Source: CBDCMJ01 sp965218875 (GTDB lineage: Bacteria > Chloroflexota > Dehalococcoidia > Lucifugimonadales > UBA3495). From it: DNA of 38,375 nucleotides. The notes below the pieces were generated by a model. The model was not told the DNA's origin, did no database searches, and saw only the letters and a program-made list of their open reading frames with translations. Positions 31,162 through 38,375 of the stretch are shown here, piece after piece. The stretch is from positions 1 to 38,375 of the forward strand of contig CBDCMJ010000003.1 in assembly GCA_965218875.1 (NCBI GenBank). Reading direction: 5' to 3'. The translations under genes were made by a program, and so were the position numbers. Position 1 is the first letter of the stretch; every line of letters starts with the position of its first letter.

Positions 31162-31852
31162 GACTCTGAACCCGGTGAAGCGGGGCAACAAGCGCCGCCG
31201 CTCCCGCAACTGGAAGGCCTGGCAGCTCTTCTCCCCGGACGGTGACACCTGCCGTTTCTGCCCCCACGGGGCTTCCGACCACCTGACGTCAAGCGGTCAG
31301 CCCCATTTCTACCGGCCCGCCGCCGAGCAGGACTGGCGGAACTCCAACGAGAAGCTCTACCGCCACGAACTGGCCGACGGCTCCGAGGTGCTGGTCAAGC
31401 GCATCACCGTCGCCAGCCGCGCCGAGCTGCTGACGGCCTTCTGCACCGCCTGCGCCAGGGACAAGCAGACCGACCAGGTCCTGTGCTTCCAGCGCACTCT
31501 CGCCAAGGGCGAGGTGGTGGGACTTGACGAACCTGAACGGAAACCACAACGCCAACGGGAGGTAGCACGATGGCCGACAAACAGACCCTGTACTTCCCCT
31601 GCCCCGGCTGCGGGGCGCGGTTCGCCCGGGTGGAGGAGCAGGACCAGGACATCCATGCCGGGGAGACCTACCACTGTAGCGAGTGCGGCGCGGCGGTGGT
31701 CCTCATCGCGCTCAGCATGGAGATGCTGGCCGATCCTGCCGCCATCCGGTGGAACTGCCACTTCTGCAAGCCCGATCCCTGCCGTTTGGCGCCGTCAACC
31801 GGCGGGATCGACGACTCAACCGACGCCGATACCAATTAGAAAGGAGGACTGA
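31154..31852 (+). CDS. zinc-binding hypothetical protein with uncertain 3' end
   Basis: The first ~140 residues look real. A basic start (VKRGNKRRRSRNWKAWQLFS) is followed by a zinc-type cluster, CRFCPHGASDHLTSSGQPHF, then EKLYRHELADGSEVLVKRIT and LLTAFCTACARDKQTDQVLC. After about 31520 the frame runs on through the whole next gene as low-quality Arg/Ser/Pro-rich text to 31852. A one-base shift near 31520 would end the protein at a TAG at about 31563 (LTNLNGNHNANGR), just before the next gene's ATG, as neighbouring genes do. So the true product is probably about 137 residues. The start is ATG at 31154, inside the end of the previous gene. Function unknown. Confidence 0.55.
   Translation: MDRTLNPVKRGNKRRRSRNWKAWQLFSPDGDTCRFCPHGASDHLTSSGQPHFYRPAAEQDWRNSNEKLYRHELADGSEVLVKRITVASRAELLTAFCTACARDKQTDQVLCFQRTLAKGEVVGLDEPERKPQRQREVARWPTNRPCTSPAPAAGRGSPGWRSRTRTSMPGRPTTVASAARRWSSSRSAWRCWPILPPSGGTATSASPIPAVWRRQPAGSTTQPTPIPIRKED
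31570..31839 (+). CDS. zinc-ribbon protein of unknown function
   Basis: The 89-residue protein has paired cysteines typical of a zinc ribbon: FPCPGCGARFARVEEQDQDI and YHCSECGAAVVLIALSMEML, then WNCHFCKPDPC. Such small proteins may bind nucleic acid or act as adaptors. ATG at 31570 follows GGGAGGT. It lies just before the methyltransferase gene, 14 bp apart. Confidence 0.75.
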   Translation: MADKQTLYFPCPGCGARFARVEEQDQDIHAGETYHCSECGAAVVLIALSMEMLADPAAIRWNCHFCKPDPCRLAPSTGGIDDSTDADTN

Positions 31853-31853
31853 C

Positions 31854-32888
31854 ATGAGACTCGCTGCCCAAGCCAAGGGGGGCTTCTATCCCACGCCGCC
31901 CCGGGTGGTTGACCTGGTTGCCAAGCTGCTCTACGGGGCCAGGGGCCGCTCCCGGAGCGCCGACACCCTGCGCATCCTGGACCCCTGCTGCGGGGCCGGC
32001 GACGCCCTGGCCCAGTTCGCCGGCCTGCTGCGCGACCGCGGCACCGTCCCCGTGGAGACCTGCGGGGTGGAACTGCACCGGGACCGGGCGGAGCAGGCGG
32101 CCCACCGCCTGGACCGCGCCCTGGCCTGCGACCTGTTCGCCACCTCGATAGCCAATAACGCCTTCGGCGTACTGCTTCTTAATCCGCCCTATGACTGGGA
32201 CCAGGAAGACAAGCGGGTGGAACACGCCTTTCTGACGCATACGACCCGCTACCTGACGGACGGCGGGCTGCTGCTGTTCATCGTCCCCAAGCAAAGGCTC
32301 TCCGTCTCCGCCCGCTACCTGTCGTCCCACTACCGGGACATCCGGTGCTGGGCCTTCCCAAGCCCGGAGCGGGAGGTCTTCGACCAGGTGGTGCTGGTGG
32401 GCCGGCGCAAGGCGGAACCCAGCCCCGACTCCTACGCCGAGGAGCAGGTGCGGGACTGGGCCGAGGGGGAGCCGGAGGAGTTCTCCCCACGCCCCTACCC
32501 GGTCTACGACCCGCCGGTGGTCGCCGCCGGGGACATCCTCTTCGCCACGCGCACCGTGGACCCCCTGGCGGCGGTGGCCGAGGCTCGCAAGTCCGGCCTG
32601 TGGACCAGCCAGGAGGTGAGGGACTCCCTCTGGCCCGCCCAGGACCAGCGCACCCGGCCCCTGATGCCCCTGCGGCGGGGCCACATGGCCATGCTGGTGG
32701 CGGCGGGATTCCTCGACAACCTGGTGCTGGAGGCCGAGGGAAGGCGCATCCTGGTCAAGGGGCGCACCACCAAGGATCTGGTGCTGGCCGAGGAGACGGA
32801 GAACACCGAGGTCTACCGGGAACGGCTCAGGACCACCGTCGTGGCCCTGGACCTGGACGACGGGGAGATCACCGACATCGCCGCCTGA
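31854..32888 (+). CDS. DUF6094-like class I SAM-dependent methyltransferase
   Basis: The 344-residue protein has methyltransferase motif I LRILDPCCGAGDALAQFAGL (about 37-57), a GVELHRDRAEQAAHRL acidic strand-2 motif, and NPPYDWDQED at about 104-113. NPPY is the catalytic motif of N6-adenine DNA methyltransferases. Residues 125-175 (LLLFIVPKQRLSVSARYLSS) complete the fold, and the C-terminal half is element-specific. It resembles the DUF6094 family of ICE and plasmid proteins. It may modify incoming or element DNA; the target is not predictable. No restriction enzyme is next to it. ATG at 31854 follows AGGAGGA. Confidence 0.82.
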   Translation: MRLAAQAKGGFYPTPPRVVDLVAKLLYGARGRSRSADTLRILDPCCGAGDALAQFAGLLRDRGTVPVETCGVELHRDRAEQAAHRLDRALACDLFATSIANNAFGVLLLNPPYDWDQEDKRVEHAFLTHTTRYLTDGGLLLFIVPKQRLSVSARYLSSHYRDIRCWAFPSPEREVFDQVVLVGRRKAEPSPDSYAEEQVRDWAEGEPEEFSPRPYPVYDPPVVAAGDILFATRTVDPLAAVAEARKSGLWTSQEVRDSLWPAQDQRTRPLMPLRRGHMAMLVAAGFLDNLVLEAEGRRILVKGRTTKDLVLAEETENTEVYRERLRTTVVALDLDDGEITDIAA

Positions 32889-32940
32889 CCCCGCCCAACG
32901 ACAACTACTCTGACGGCTGCAACGCCAGCCGCGACACGAA

Positions 32941-32975
32941 GGCCCCGCTTGTTCCACCAGGGAACGGGCGGGGCC
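32941..32975 (+). terminator. intrinsic terminator-like hairpin, copy 6
   Basis: GGCCCCGC (32941-32948) pairs with GCGGGGCC (32968-32975), with an inner GTTCC/GGAAC stem, followed by TCGCTTTTCC. It is the same GC core in opposite orientation to copies 1-4. It lies 42 bp before the helicase start. Confidence 0.6.
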
Positions 32976-33017
32976 TCGCTTTTCCGAAAGGCAACACTCA
33001 AGGCAAGGAGATTACCC

Positions 33018-33243
33018 ATGAACCTGTCAGGATTCATCGACCAGTTCAAGGAGGCCATCGCCAGGCGGGTGGTGGAGTCCTACCCGCCCCTCTACCGGCC
33101 CTCGGAGAACGGCCAGAAGCTGCCCCGGCTGCTGCGCACCCCGATGGGCGGCCAGGAGGACGCCATCAAGGGAACGGCCCTCTCGCTGCAAGCCCACCGT
33201 GGCACGACCGTCGTTGGCGAGATGGGCACGGGCAAGACCTTCA
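33018..33243 (+). CDS. superfamily 2 helicase, exon 1
   Basis: Exon 1 and exon 2 (36069-37588) join to a 581-residue protein. Exon 1 encodes PPLYRPSENGQKLPRLLRTP, QEDAIKGTALSLQAHRG and most of Walker A, VVGEMGTGKTF (about 65-75). The intron cuts within the codon after Phe75; splicing gives GEMGTGKTFIGAAAHAAGFR. The helicase would use ATP to unwind DNA or move along it. ATG at 33018 follows AAGGAGA. Unspliced, the product would end at 33266 without any helicase motor. Confidence 0.88.
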
Positions 33244-33753
33244 GTGCGCCGCGTTACGCGGCATAGGATACCCGGCTCAGTCGGGAAGAACTCGGAGAAA
33301 GTTCTTGGGCCAACCGACCCACCTCGAAGCGAAAGCCTAGGGGGACAACAGCATGTCGGTAAAGCGGCTACAGTCCCAAAGCGTTGTCGGACTGGTTCCG
33401 CAAGGCCCGCGCGATACGGTGAAAGCTAGACTGCCTGAACCCCAGTTCCCAGTTGGTGTTCTTGCCACCCGCCGGTAGAACGCTTGTAACCCGGCGCCAC
33501 TCATTGCACTGGTCTGATGAAGGAACAATGCAACTCCGATGAGCGGACGATGACCGATGCGGTCGATTCAAGGGAACGAACGGGGCACCTACAGTCGCGC
33601 TAGAACGTCCTATGTCAACGGAACGCGGGATGGCCTACGGGGGGAGACCCCTATGGTCACGGAGTCCTCGTAGTAGTCCGAGCCGGGGAAAGCCCGGTAC
33701 ATGGCGAAGGAGGACAGGTGTCAACGACGAACAAACACAGAGAGGTATGCAGA

Positions 33754-35526
33754 ATGCAAAACGCCGAAACTGTACTGAACGTCATACGCGAACGCGGAGA
33801 ACGAGGATTGCCGCTGGAGAACATCTATCGGCTGCTTTACAACCGGAACCTTTACCTGCGGGCCTACGGTCGTATCTACTCAAACCAGGGGGCTACGACC
33901 AAGGGAGCCACCGCAGAGACCATGGACGGTATGTCACTGGCGAAAATCGACCGCATCATCGAAGCCTTGCGCTACGAGCGGTTCCGGTGGACGCCGGTAC
34001 GACGGGTCAACATTCCCAAGCCTAACGGCAAGACCCGCGCCTTGGGCATACCGACGGGGCCGGACAAGCTGCTGCAAGAGGTCATCCGGATGATTCTGGA
34101 AGCCTACTACGAGCCGCAGTTTTCCGACCGCTCCCACGGCTTTCGGCCCGGTCGAGGGTGTCACACCGCCTTGAGCAACGTGACAACCTATTGGACCGGT
34201 ACCCGCTGGTTCGTCGAGGGCGACATCAAAGGGTGCTTTGACAACATCGACCACGAGGTGCTGTTGTCGGTGCTCGGCGAAAAGCTCCACGACAACCGTT
34301 TCCTACGCCTGCTCAAGTACCTACTGAAAGCAGACTACGTTGAGGATTGGAAATATGGCCGCACGCTGAGCGGGACACCGCAAGGCGGCATCGTCAGCCC
34401 CATCCTCGCCAACATCTACATAGACCGGTTGGACAAGTTTGTCGAGAACGTGCTGATACCAGCCCACACCCGTGGCTCAGACCGGAGAGACAACCGCGAG
34501 TACACACGTTTGATGAACCAAGCGGCCCGCCAGAGGAAGCGGGGGAACCACGCCGCGGCACTGCAACTGCGCAAGCAAATGCAACAACTGCCGTCACGTG
34601 ACCCCTACGACCCCGGCTACCGCCGGTTACGGTACGTGCGCTACGCGGACGACTTCGTGCTGGGTTTCATCGGGCCAAAGGCCGAAGCCCAACAGGTAAA
34701 AGAGTCCTTGGAGACGTTCCTGCGCGACTCGCTCAAGCTGGAGCTATCCAGGGAGAAAACTCTCATAACCCACGCCACCAGCCAGGCGGCGCGGTTCCTC
34801 GGCTACGAGCTCGTGAACCAACAGGCCAACGACCAGTTTGACCGCAATGGTCGGCGCAGGGTCAACGGCCAAATTGGATTGCGGGTCCCCGCCAACGTCA
34901 TCGAGCAACACTGCCAAGTCTACATGCGCAAAGGCAAAACGGCACACCGCAGTTACCTACTCCACGATGAAGATTTCTCCATCGTGGCGCAGTACCAGTC
35001 GGAGTTCCGGGGCGTCGTCAACTACTACCTTCTGGCCTACAACGTCTCCCAGTTCGGGCGACTGCAATCGGTCATGGAGATGTCGCTGGCACGGACCCTT
35101 GCGGCAAAGCACAAGTCCACCGCACGGAAGATGCGACGCCAATACAAGAGCATCGTTGAAACCGAGCACGGGCCGCGCGTCTGTCTCAAGGTCGTCAAGC
35201 AGCAAGACAACGGCAAGCCACCTCGCGTGGCATATTTCGGTGGCATCCCCCTGAAACGGCAACGGCAGGCCGCCCTAGTAGACCAACAGCCCCAACGGTA
35301 CAGGAGCGGCCGCAACGAGCTTATCAAACGGCTCGAAGCGGACGAGTGCGAGATGTGCGGGTCGGCAGTGGACGTAGAAGTTCACCACATCCGCGCACTT
35401 CGCGACCTGAACGTGAAAGGCCGTAGGGAAAAGCCCAAGTGGGTTCAAACCATGGCGGCACGGAAACGCAAGACCCTCGTGGTCTGCCGGACGTGTCACA
35501 TGGACATCCACCACGGGCGCAAGTAA
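33754..35526 (+). CDS. group II intron reverse transcriptase/maturase with HNH endonuclease (intron 2)
   Basis: The 590-residue protein is a diverged homologue of the intron 1 protein. Its reverse transcriptase domain has RRVNIPKPNGKTRALGIPTG, SHGFRPGRGCHTALSNV, GTPQGGIVSPILANIYIDRL and catalytic YADD at about 297-300. The maturase domain (FRGVVNYYLLAYNVSQF) follows, then an HNH nuclease at about 527-590 (CEMCG, EVHHIRALRDLN, VVCRTCHMDIHHGR). All catalytic residues look intact, so the intron may still be mobile. ATG at 33754 follows GAGAGG; a GTG at 33718 would add 12 residues not conserved in intron 1. Confidence 0.95.
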   Translation: MQNAETVLNVIRERGERGLPLENIYRLLYNRNLYLRAYGRIYSNQGATTKGATAETMDGMSLAKIDRIIEALRYERFRWTPVRRVNIPKPNGKTRALGIPTGPDKLLQEVIRMILEAYYEPQFSDRSHGFRPGRGCHTALSNVTTYWTGTRWFVEGDIKGCFDNIDHEVLLSVLGEKLHDNRFLRLLKYLLKADYVEDWKYGRTLSGTPQGGIVSPILANIYIDRLDKFVENVLIPAHTRGSDRRDNREYTRLMNQAARQRKRGNHAAALQLRKQMQQLPSRDPYDPGYRRLRYVRYADDFVLGFIGPKAEAQQVKESLETFLRDSLKLELSREKTLITHATSQAARFLGYELVNQQANDQFDRNGRRRVNGQIGLRVPANVIEQHCQVYMRKGKTAHRSYLLHDEDFSIVAQYQSEFRGVVNYYLLAYNVSQFGRLQSVMEMSLARTLAAKHKSTARKMRRQYKSIVETEHGPRVCLKVVKQQDNGKPPRVAYFGGIPLKRQRQAALVDQQPQRYRSGRNELIKRLEADECEMCGSAVDVEVHHIRALRDLNVKGRREKPKWVQTMAARKRKTLVVCRTCHMDIHHGRK

Positions 35527-35542
35527 TCCGCGTAAGCACAAA

Positions 35543-35959
35543 GTTGGTAGTGTCACACAATGACCACAACGCGATTCAGTCAAACCCGCGTTGTGGCATC
35601 CGGCCTCTGTACCGTTGTCGGCTTAAATCCAACTACAAGGAATACCACTAAGTTAGCCAGCGGAACGAACCACAGAAGGCAAAGCCACGGGCTAAAACCC
35701 GCATCGCGCAGCCGCTTGGCATTAAGCGCAAAAAATACCCAAAGCAACCCAAATAGGAGAACAAAGACACAAATAGCACCCATCGTGCCCGCTGGTCCAA
35801 GCAAGTCAGAAAGTATTGCGAGCAGGAATGTCGCAACCATTACAGCTAGCATTCCCAGCCAAAACTGGGAGCGGCTGTTTGTTCCCTGACAGCTAAAAAG
35901 GGACCTCACGGCTACCTCCTATCGGAGCGTAGCACAGATTCTCATTCGACACTACCAAC
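35543..35959. mobile_element. TIR-bounded insert carrying a DUF805 gene, nested in intron 2
   Basis: Perfect 12-bp inverted ends GTTGGTAGTGTC (35543-35554) and GACACTACCAAC (35948-35959), with AATGA shared further in, bound a 417-bp segment. Intron 1 has no such segment at this point: its coding stop is followed almost directly by the pre-domain-V sequence. No transposase is encoded, so it would need one in trans. No clear target duplication is seen. Confidence 0.7.
35580..35909 (-). CDS. DUF805-family small membrane protein (cargo)
   Basis: The 109-residue protein starts RSLFSCQGTNSRSQFWLGML and has about three to four hydrophobic helices (AVMVATFLLAILSDLLG, TMGAICVFVLLFGLLWVFFA, PWLCLLWFVPLANLVVFLVV). 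The loop LNAKRLRDAGFSPW is the signature R-L-R-D-x-G of DUF805 proteins, whose role is unknown. The GTG start at 35909 has AGGAGGT five bases upstream. It runs against the intron and the helicase gene and fills most of the TIR element, so it is a passenger gene. Its base composition is clearly more AT-rich than its neighbours, which fits a recent arrival. Confidence 0.75.
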   Translation of the reverse strand: MRSLFSCQGTNSRSQFWLGMLAVMVATFLLAILSDLLGPAGTMGAICVFVLLFGLLWVFFALNAKRLRDAGFSPWLCLLWFVPLANLVVFLVVGFKPTTVQRPDATTRV

Positions 35960-35971
35960 CTAGACACCGGA

Positions 35972-36005
<34 letters not shown>

Positions 36006-36068
36006 GGAGGGGGGCCGACGGAAAAGTGCTCCGGTAACACGGGGTAACTCGCCGGCGGCCTACCCTAC

Positions 36069-37588
36069 TCGGCGCCGCCGCCGCCCATGCCGCCGGCTTC
36101 CGGCGCATGTTGATCCTCTGCCCGCCCCACTTGACCCGAAAGTGGAAGCGGGAGGTGGAGGATACGGTGCCCGGCGCCAGGGCCGCCATCGTCGCCTCCA
36201 TCACCGACCTGGAACGGCTGCGGCTGTCCGTGGGTCCCGCTCCCCTCTTCGCCATCATGTCCCGGGAGCGGGCCAAGCTGTCCTACCGATGGCAGCCAGC
36301 CGTGATCCTGCGGTGGGCCGCCGCCGGGGGGAGGCTGGTGCGGGACGAGCAGACCGGGGAACCCTTCCAGGTGCCCTGCTGCCCCCGCTGCCACGCCCAG
36401 GTGGTGGACAAGGACGGCGTGCCCCTGACCAACGAGGAGTTGTCCCGCAAGCGCCGCAACTGCGACCTGTGCAGGTCCGCCCTCTGGCAGGCCGACGGCT
36501 CCGGTCCCCGGCGTTATCCCCTGGCCGACTACGTGAAGCACCGGATGAAGGGCTTCTTCGACCTGTTGATTGGCGACGAGGTCCATGAGTACAAGGGCCG
36601 CGGCTCGGCCCAGGGCATCGCCGCCGGGGTCCTGGCCGACGCCTGCGGCAAGTCCCTCACCCTTACCGGCACTCTAACGGGCGGCTATTCCTCAACCCTG
36701 TTCCACCTGCTCTACCGCTTCTCGCCGGAGATTCGGACCGAGTTCGCTCGCTCCGAGGAGGGCCGCTGGATACAGCGCTACGGCTTCCTGGAGCAGACGG
36801 TGCGCCACTCCGACGACGGCGACTCCTTCGAGGACGGGCGCAACAGCCGCCGCAAGGGATACCGCAAGACGGTCAGGGAGAGGCCCGGCCTGGCCCCCTC
36901 GGCCCTATTCCACCTCATCGGCAACAGCGTGTTCCTGCGCCTCTCCGACGTGGCCTCGGGGCTGCCGCCCTACGAGGAGCAGGTGCTGCTGTCGGGCATG
37001 GACCGGGAGACGGACTTTACCGGCTTCTCCCAGCGCAAGGCCTACGACCTGGTGTTCGACACCCTGCGACAGGCGCTGGCCGAAGCGTTGGCCAAGGGTT
37101 CCAAGCGGCTCCTTGCTACGTACCTGCAAACCCTGCTGGCCTACCCCGACGGCTGCACCCGGGGGGAGACGGTCTTCGACCCCCAGACCGGAAACGTCCT
37201 GGTGCAGATGCCGCCCCTGTCGGAGGACAAGCTCTACCCGAAAGAGCAGGCCCTGGTTGACCTGGTGGCGGCGGAACGGCTGGCGGGCCGGAAGGTGCTG
37301 GTCTACGCCACCCACACCGGCACCAGGGACATCACCGAGCGGATGGAGCAGTTCCTGACTACGCACGGGTTCAGGGTGGCGGTGCTGAAGGCCGACACGG
37401 TGGCCCCGGACCGCCGGGAAAGCTGGGTGGAGGAACGGGTCAAGCAGGGGGTGGACGTGGTCGTCTGCCATCCCCGCCTGGTGCAGACCGGGCTGGACCT
37501 CATTGACTTTCCAACCCTCTGTTGGTTCGAGACCGAGTTCTCTGTCTTCCAATCAACACAAAAAGATACGGTTCTCATGGGCGGTTGA
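36069..37588 (+). CDS. superfamily 2 helicase, exon 2 (C-terminus lost)
   Basis: Exon 2 continues from Ile76: AAAHAAGFRRMLILCPPHLT (motif Ia region), a zinc-finger insertion (CCPRCHAQVVDKDGVPL and CDLCRSALW, about 178-215), motif II LLIGDEVHEYKGRGS at about 241-255, motif III SLTLTGTLTGGYSSTLFHLL, and the second RecA domain with GRKVLVYATHTGTRDITERM and VVVCHPRLVQTGLDLIDFPT. The natural sequence should go on past WFETEFSVF to the motif VI arginines, but after about 37549 the text is unrelated (QSTQKDTVLMGG, stop). Motif VI and the end are therefore missing, so ATPase coupling is probably lost. The truncation marks the junction with another insertion. Confidence 0.85.
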
Positions 37589-37974
37589 TTTGGATGCGAT
37601 TGGGGTTGAATAGGTGGTAAGAGGCTGCTGAGACTATGCCCGTATCCCGGCAAATACCGGGACAACATACCCTTTGCAGCCCCCAGTAGTAGATCAATGT
37701 CCGCCCCGATCTTGCAGAGCCTACGTAGAGGTACTCGTGGTTCTTATCGTTAGTTCGTCAGGAAGGAATGTTCTGCCGATCTGCGGGTCATGCCTGAGTC
37801 TCTCCAGGAGTTGTCGGATGTCCTCAGCGACCTCGTCTATCTCCCGAGCGACGTGGGTTTCCTGGCCGATTTCCCGCTGCAAGGCTGTCACCAGGGGCAG
37901 AAACAATGGCGCCGCGGGGAAGCTTGGATCAGTTCTAAAGCCTTGAAGGGCCCCAGTCTTGAAACCACTTGTGC
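37549..37974. other. unassigned insertion debris with a broken minus-strand gene
   Basis: No complete gene is visible. On the minus strand a helical segment, PLFLPLVTALQREIGQETHV to DIRQLLERLRHDPQIGRTFL (about 37930-37745), reads as protein. It breaks near 37740, where another frame continues NHEYLYVGSARSGRTLIYYW. Its upstream end is cut by the MITE-like element at 37975. The family is not recognised. The left edge is the helicase truncation point. Confidence 0.35.
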
Positions 37975-38131
37975 TAGGGCGTGTTTGCAAACCCCAAAAG
38001 TGATCTCAATCAACCGTTTCAGACAAGACCGCAGTATCACTGCCAAGCCCCAAACAAGGGTCGGTGGCCGTGCGCAAATGGTGAAATCGGGTAGATTTTG
38101 CCCCCGAGCCATAGTTTGCAAACACGCCCTA
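37975..38131. mobile_element. MITE-like element 1
   Basis: Perfect 18-bp terminal inverted repeats, TAGGGCGTGTTTGCAAAC (37975-37992) and its exact complement at 38114-38131, bound a 157-bp segment with no gene. The outermost TA of each end may be the target duplication. Its parent transposase is not in the window. Confidence 0.75.
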
Positions 38132-38279
38132 AACTAATACCAAGGTGAAATACGCATATCGAGGAAGCCAATCGGCGGCACTGGACCGCTTTCCAAGTAC
38201 AGGTGGAAGAGACTCACCGTACCATCCAGGCTAATTTTCCTCTCCCCACAAATGTAGATTTCACCTTGGCTTTAGTTTA
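38130..38279. mobile_element. MITE-like element 2, abutting element 1
   Basis: Imperfect inverted ends, AAACTAATACCAAGGTGAAAT (38131-38151) and its near-complement at 38258-38278, match at 19 of 21 positions. TA borders both ends, and the left TA is shared with element 1. No gene is inside. Confidence 0.65.
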
Positions 38280-38280
38280 G

Positions 38281-38375
38281 TACCAGCGCAACGGGGTGAG
38301 CAACCTGTTCATGCTGTACGCGCCGCTGGAGGGATGGCGGCGGGTGTAGGTCAGAGAAAGGCGCACGCGGAGGAC
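38281..38375 (+). pseudogene. IS630-type transposase fragment with an in-frame stop
   Basis: The frame YQRNGVSNLFMLYAPLEGWR then RV, stop, VRERRTRR matches the IS630-family block usually read as ERNG-ANLFM-FEPL-GWRHVKVTERRT. The TAG at 38347-38349 stands where the family has Lys (AAG). The 5' part is missing, replaced by MITE-like element 2, and the window ends soon after, so this is an inactive remnant. Confidence 0.6.

Noticed and set aside
38347..38349. TAG in the IS630-type fragment as a recoded (pyrrolysine) codon
   Set aside because: The fragment also lacks its 5' part and borders a MITE, so ordinary decay explains the stop.
37500..38375. Right attachment site (copy of the tRNA-Lys 3' end)
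   Set aside because: I looked for GGTTCGATCC and ACGGCCCACCA-like sequence and found none.

Overview
The window is GC-rich bacterial DNA (roughly 60-65% G+C by eye). It looks like the left part of an integrative and conjugative element (ICE) inserted in a chromosome. The gene families point to Chloroflexota, possibly a Dehalococcoidia/SAR202-type lineage. The pointers are a DUF3179 protein, an ICE carrying a replication-relaxation protein, a DUF6094-like methyltransferase, and palindromic repeats of a kind that encode 'PVSSTGQA'. The phylum is an inference; no marker gene here proves it.

Chromosomal flank (1-4215). A 5'-truncated DUF3179 gene has one in-frame UGA exactly at the first Cys of its expected CPLC motif and a SECIS-like hairpin just downstream, so it is probably a selenoprotein. 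It converges on a Rid-family gene, which lies downstream of a long bifunctional-type Rel (RelA/SpoT) gene. An intact tRNA-Lys(UUU) with its own promoter follows. The tRNA 3' end is the likely attachment site.

Integration and control module (4026-9060). A large serine recombinase, a ribbon-helix-helix protein, an ImmA/IrrE-like protein and an XRE repressor form one leftward operon. It faces a rightward cluster of a small protein, an XRE protein and three tandem paralogous helix-turn-helix proteins. The divergent control region holds a 10-bp inverted repeat and repeated TTGCTACA boxes.

Conjugation module (9112-19658, all leftward). In transcription order it encodes a secreted protein (frameshifted), a VirB6/TrbL-like membrane protein, a VirB2-like protein, a PrgI-like protein fused to an extracellular domain, a second small two-helix membrane protein, a VirB4 ATPase, a VirD4-like coupling ATPase and a replication-relaxation protein. 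No canonical relaxase is visible.

Central non-coding region (20911-21900). About 1 kb has no convincing gene but many inverted and direct repeats. It is a candidate oriT or replication origin.

DNA-processing module (20065-37588, rightward). It holds a coiled-coil protein, a DnaG-like primase, a Rad52-type annealing protein, DUF7007, an orphan TSCPD domain, a Cas4/RecB-like nuclease, SSB, a RadC-like JAB protein, zinc-ribbon proteins, a DUF6094-like methyltransferase and a zinc-finger superfamily 2 helicase. Most genes are separated by a repeated intergenic hairpin. Two related group II introns interrupt the Rad52 gene and the Walker A motif of the helicase. Removing them restores both reading frames exactly, and EBS1/EBS2 in each intron match its own exon. 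The second intron carries a TIR-bounded insert encoding a DUF805 protein.

Right end (37549-38375). The helicase loses its C-terminus at a junction followed by gene debris, two abutting MITE-like elements and an IS630-type transposase fragment. No right attachment site is visible, so the element probably continues beyond the window or has decayed.
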